The position numbers and the translations under genes were made by a program. Shown here piece by piece: positions 5,994 to 6,573 of a DNA stretch of 6,573 nt. The notes beneath the pieces were generated by a model. It was not told the origin of the DNA and made no database searches. It worked only from the letters and a program-made list of their open reading frames with translations. This stretch comes from Campylobacterota bacterium (GTDB taxonomy: Bacteria; Campylobacterota; Campylobacteria; Campylobacterales; Sulfurovaceae): contig JAADEQ010000149.1 in the NCBI GenBank assembly GCA_013153345.1, forward strand, positions 1 to 6,573. Reading direction: 5' to 3'. Every line of letters starts with the position of its first letter. The first letter of the stretch is position 1.

Positions 5994-6573
5994 ATGCCAA
6001 ATATTCTTTTATTAGAAGATGATATCTCTTTAAATAAGACGATAGAGTCATTTTTGACCATTAATGGATTTAATGTATTTAGTGCATATGATGGGGAGAG
6101 TGCTTTAGATTTGGTATATGAGAATAATATTGATTTAATGCTTATTGATGTAAAGGTTCCAAAGCTTAATGGATTTGACTTTTTAAAGGAGATTAGAAAA
6201 GAGGACTCCAAAACTCCAGCAATCTTTATAACATCTTTAAATAGTGTAGAAGATGTTGAGATTGGATTTAATATAGGGTGTGATGATTATATAAAAAAGC
6301 CATTTGCTCTAAAGGAGCTTTTGGTTAGAATTAACTCTTTATTAAATAGAGTTTATGGGAGTAAAGACAATAAAATAGAGATTGATGATAATATAGTATT
6401 TGATATTAAAGAGCAGCTAGTCTATAAAGATAATCAAAAGATTCCTCTAAAGGCTAAAGAGGCAAAGCTATTATCGCTATTTTTAAAATATCAAAATGAG
6501 TTAGTAGATTATGACTTAATAAATAAGACTCTTTGGAGTTATGAACAAGAGCCCAGCAATGGAGCATTAAGGA
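5994..6573 (+). CDS. OmpR-family response regulator, partial (runs off right edge)
   Basis: The first 193 residues of a two-component DNA-binding regulator are present. The receiver domain (2-120) has acidic Asp9/Asp10 in LLLEDD, phosphoacceptor Asp52 in LIDVKVPKLNG, Thr80 in FITS, Tyr99 and Lys102 in GCDDYIKKPF. From about 128 an OmpR/PhoB winged-helix domain begins (FDIKEQLVYKDNQKIPLKAKEAKLLSLFL), reaching LINKTLW and EPSNGALR, the start of the recognition region. About 25-35 residues are probably missing. AAAGGAG 10 bases before the ATG fixes the start. It is transcribed divergently from the outer-membrane gene, so that gene is a possible target. A sensor histidine kinase often follows such genes but would lie outside the window. 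Signal and regulon are unknown. Confidence 0.93.
   Translation, partial: MPNILLLEDDISLNKTIESFLTINGFNVFSAYDGESALDLVYENNIDLMLIDVKVPKLNGFDFLKEIRKEDSKTPAIFITSLNSVEDVEIGFNIGCDDYIKKPFALKELLVRINSLLNRVYGSKDNKIEIDDNIVFDIKEQLVYKDNQKIPLKAKEAKLLSLFLKYQNELVDYDLINKTLWSYEQEPSNGALR

Noticed and set aside
5987..6211. 74-codon minus-strand open frame
   Set aside because: It is opposite the receiver domain of the response regulator, whose catalytic residues are all intact on the plus strand. The Ser/Phe/Lys-rich product looks like antisense translation.

Overview
The window is AT-rich (about one third G+C by eye) and densely coded. It looks like a chromosomal segment from a member of the Campylobacterota (the former Epsilonproteobacteria). 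The reasons are low G+C, TATAAT-type -10 boxes with T-rich upstream DNA and no clear -35, tightly overlapping genes, and an agmatine deiminase/N-carbamoylputrescine amidase pair of the kind this group uses for polyamine synthesis. The genus cannot be fixed from this stretch alone.

Region 1 (positions 1-5035, minus strand) is one long, tightly packed transcription unit read right to left. It has a promoter just upstream of serS, then serS (seryl-tRNA synthetase), a DUF4177-like 73-aa protein, a 72-aa two-helix membrane protein, a 66-aa DUF2892-like membrane protein, purM (AIR synthetase), a 46-aa single-helix membrane protein, aguA (agmatine deiminase), aguB (N-carbamoylputrescine amidase), and the first 17 codons of a further gene that leaves the window. 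Five of the first seven gene junctions are ATGA, TAATG or TGATG overlaps. The sixth and seventh have gaps of 9 and 12 bases, in which the Shine-Dalgarno (SD) sequence directly follows the previous stop codon. The unit joins translation (SerS), purine synthesis (PurM) and putrescine synthesis (AguA then AguB) with four small proteins of unknown role.

Region 2 (5036-5786, minus strand) is a separate gene for a secreted, probably outer-membrane, small beta-barrel protein. It ends in a strong intrinsic terminator placed immediately before the serS promoter.

Region 3 (5787-5993) is a 207-bp divergent intergenic region. It holds a 14-bp palindrome and, next to the plus-strand promoter, a compact cluster of AAGTTC repeats that could be an operator.

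Region 4 (5994-6573, plus strand) is the start of an OmpR-type response regulator gene that runs off the right edge. Its sensor kinase, if paired, would lie beyond the window.

No RNA genes, mobile elements, CRISPR arrays or clear defence systems are visible. The content is ordinary core genome. The least described parts are the small membrane proteins threaded through the serS-purM-aguAB unit.
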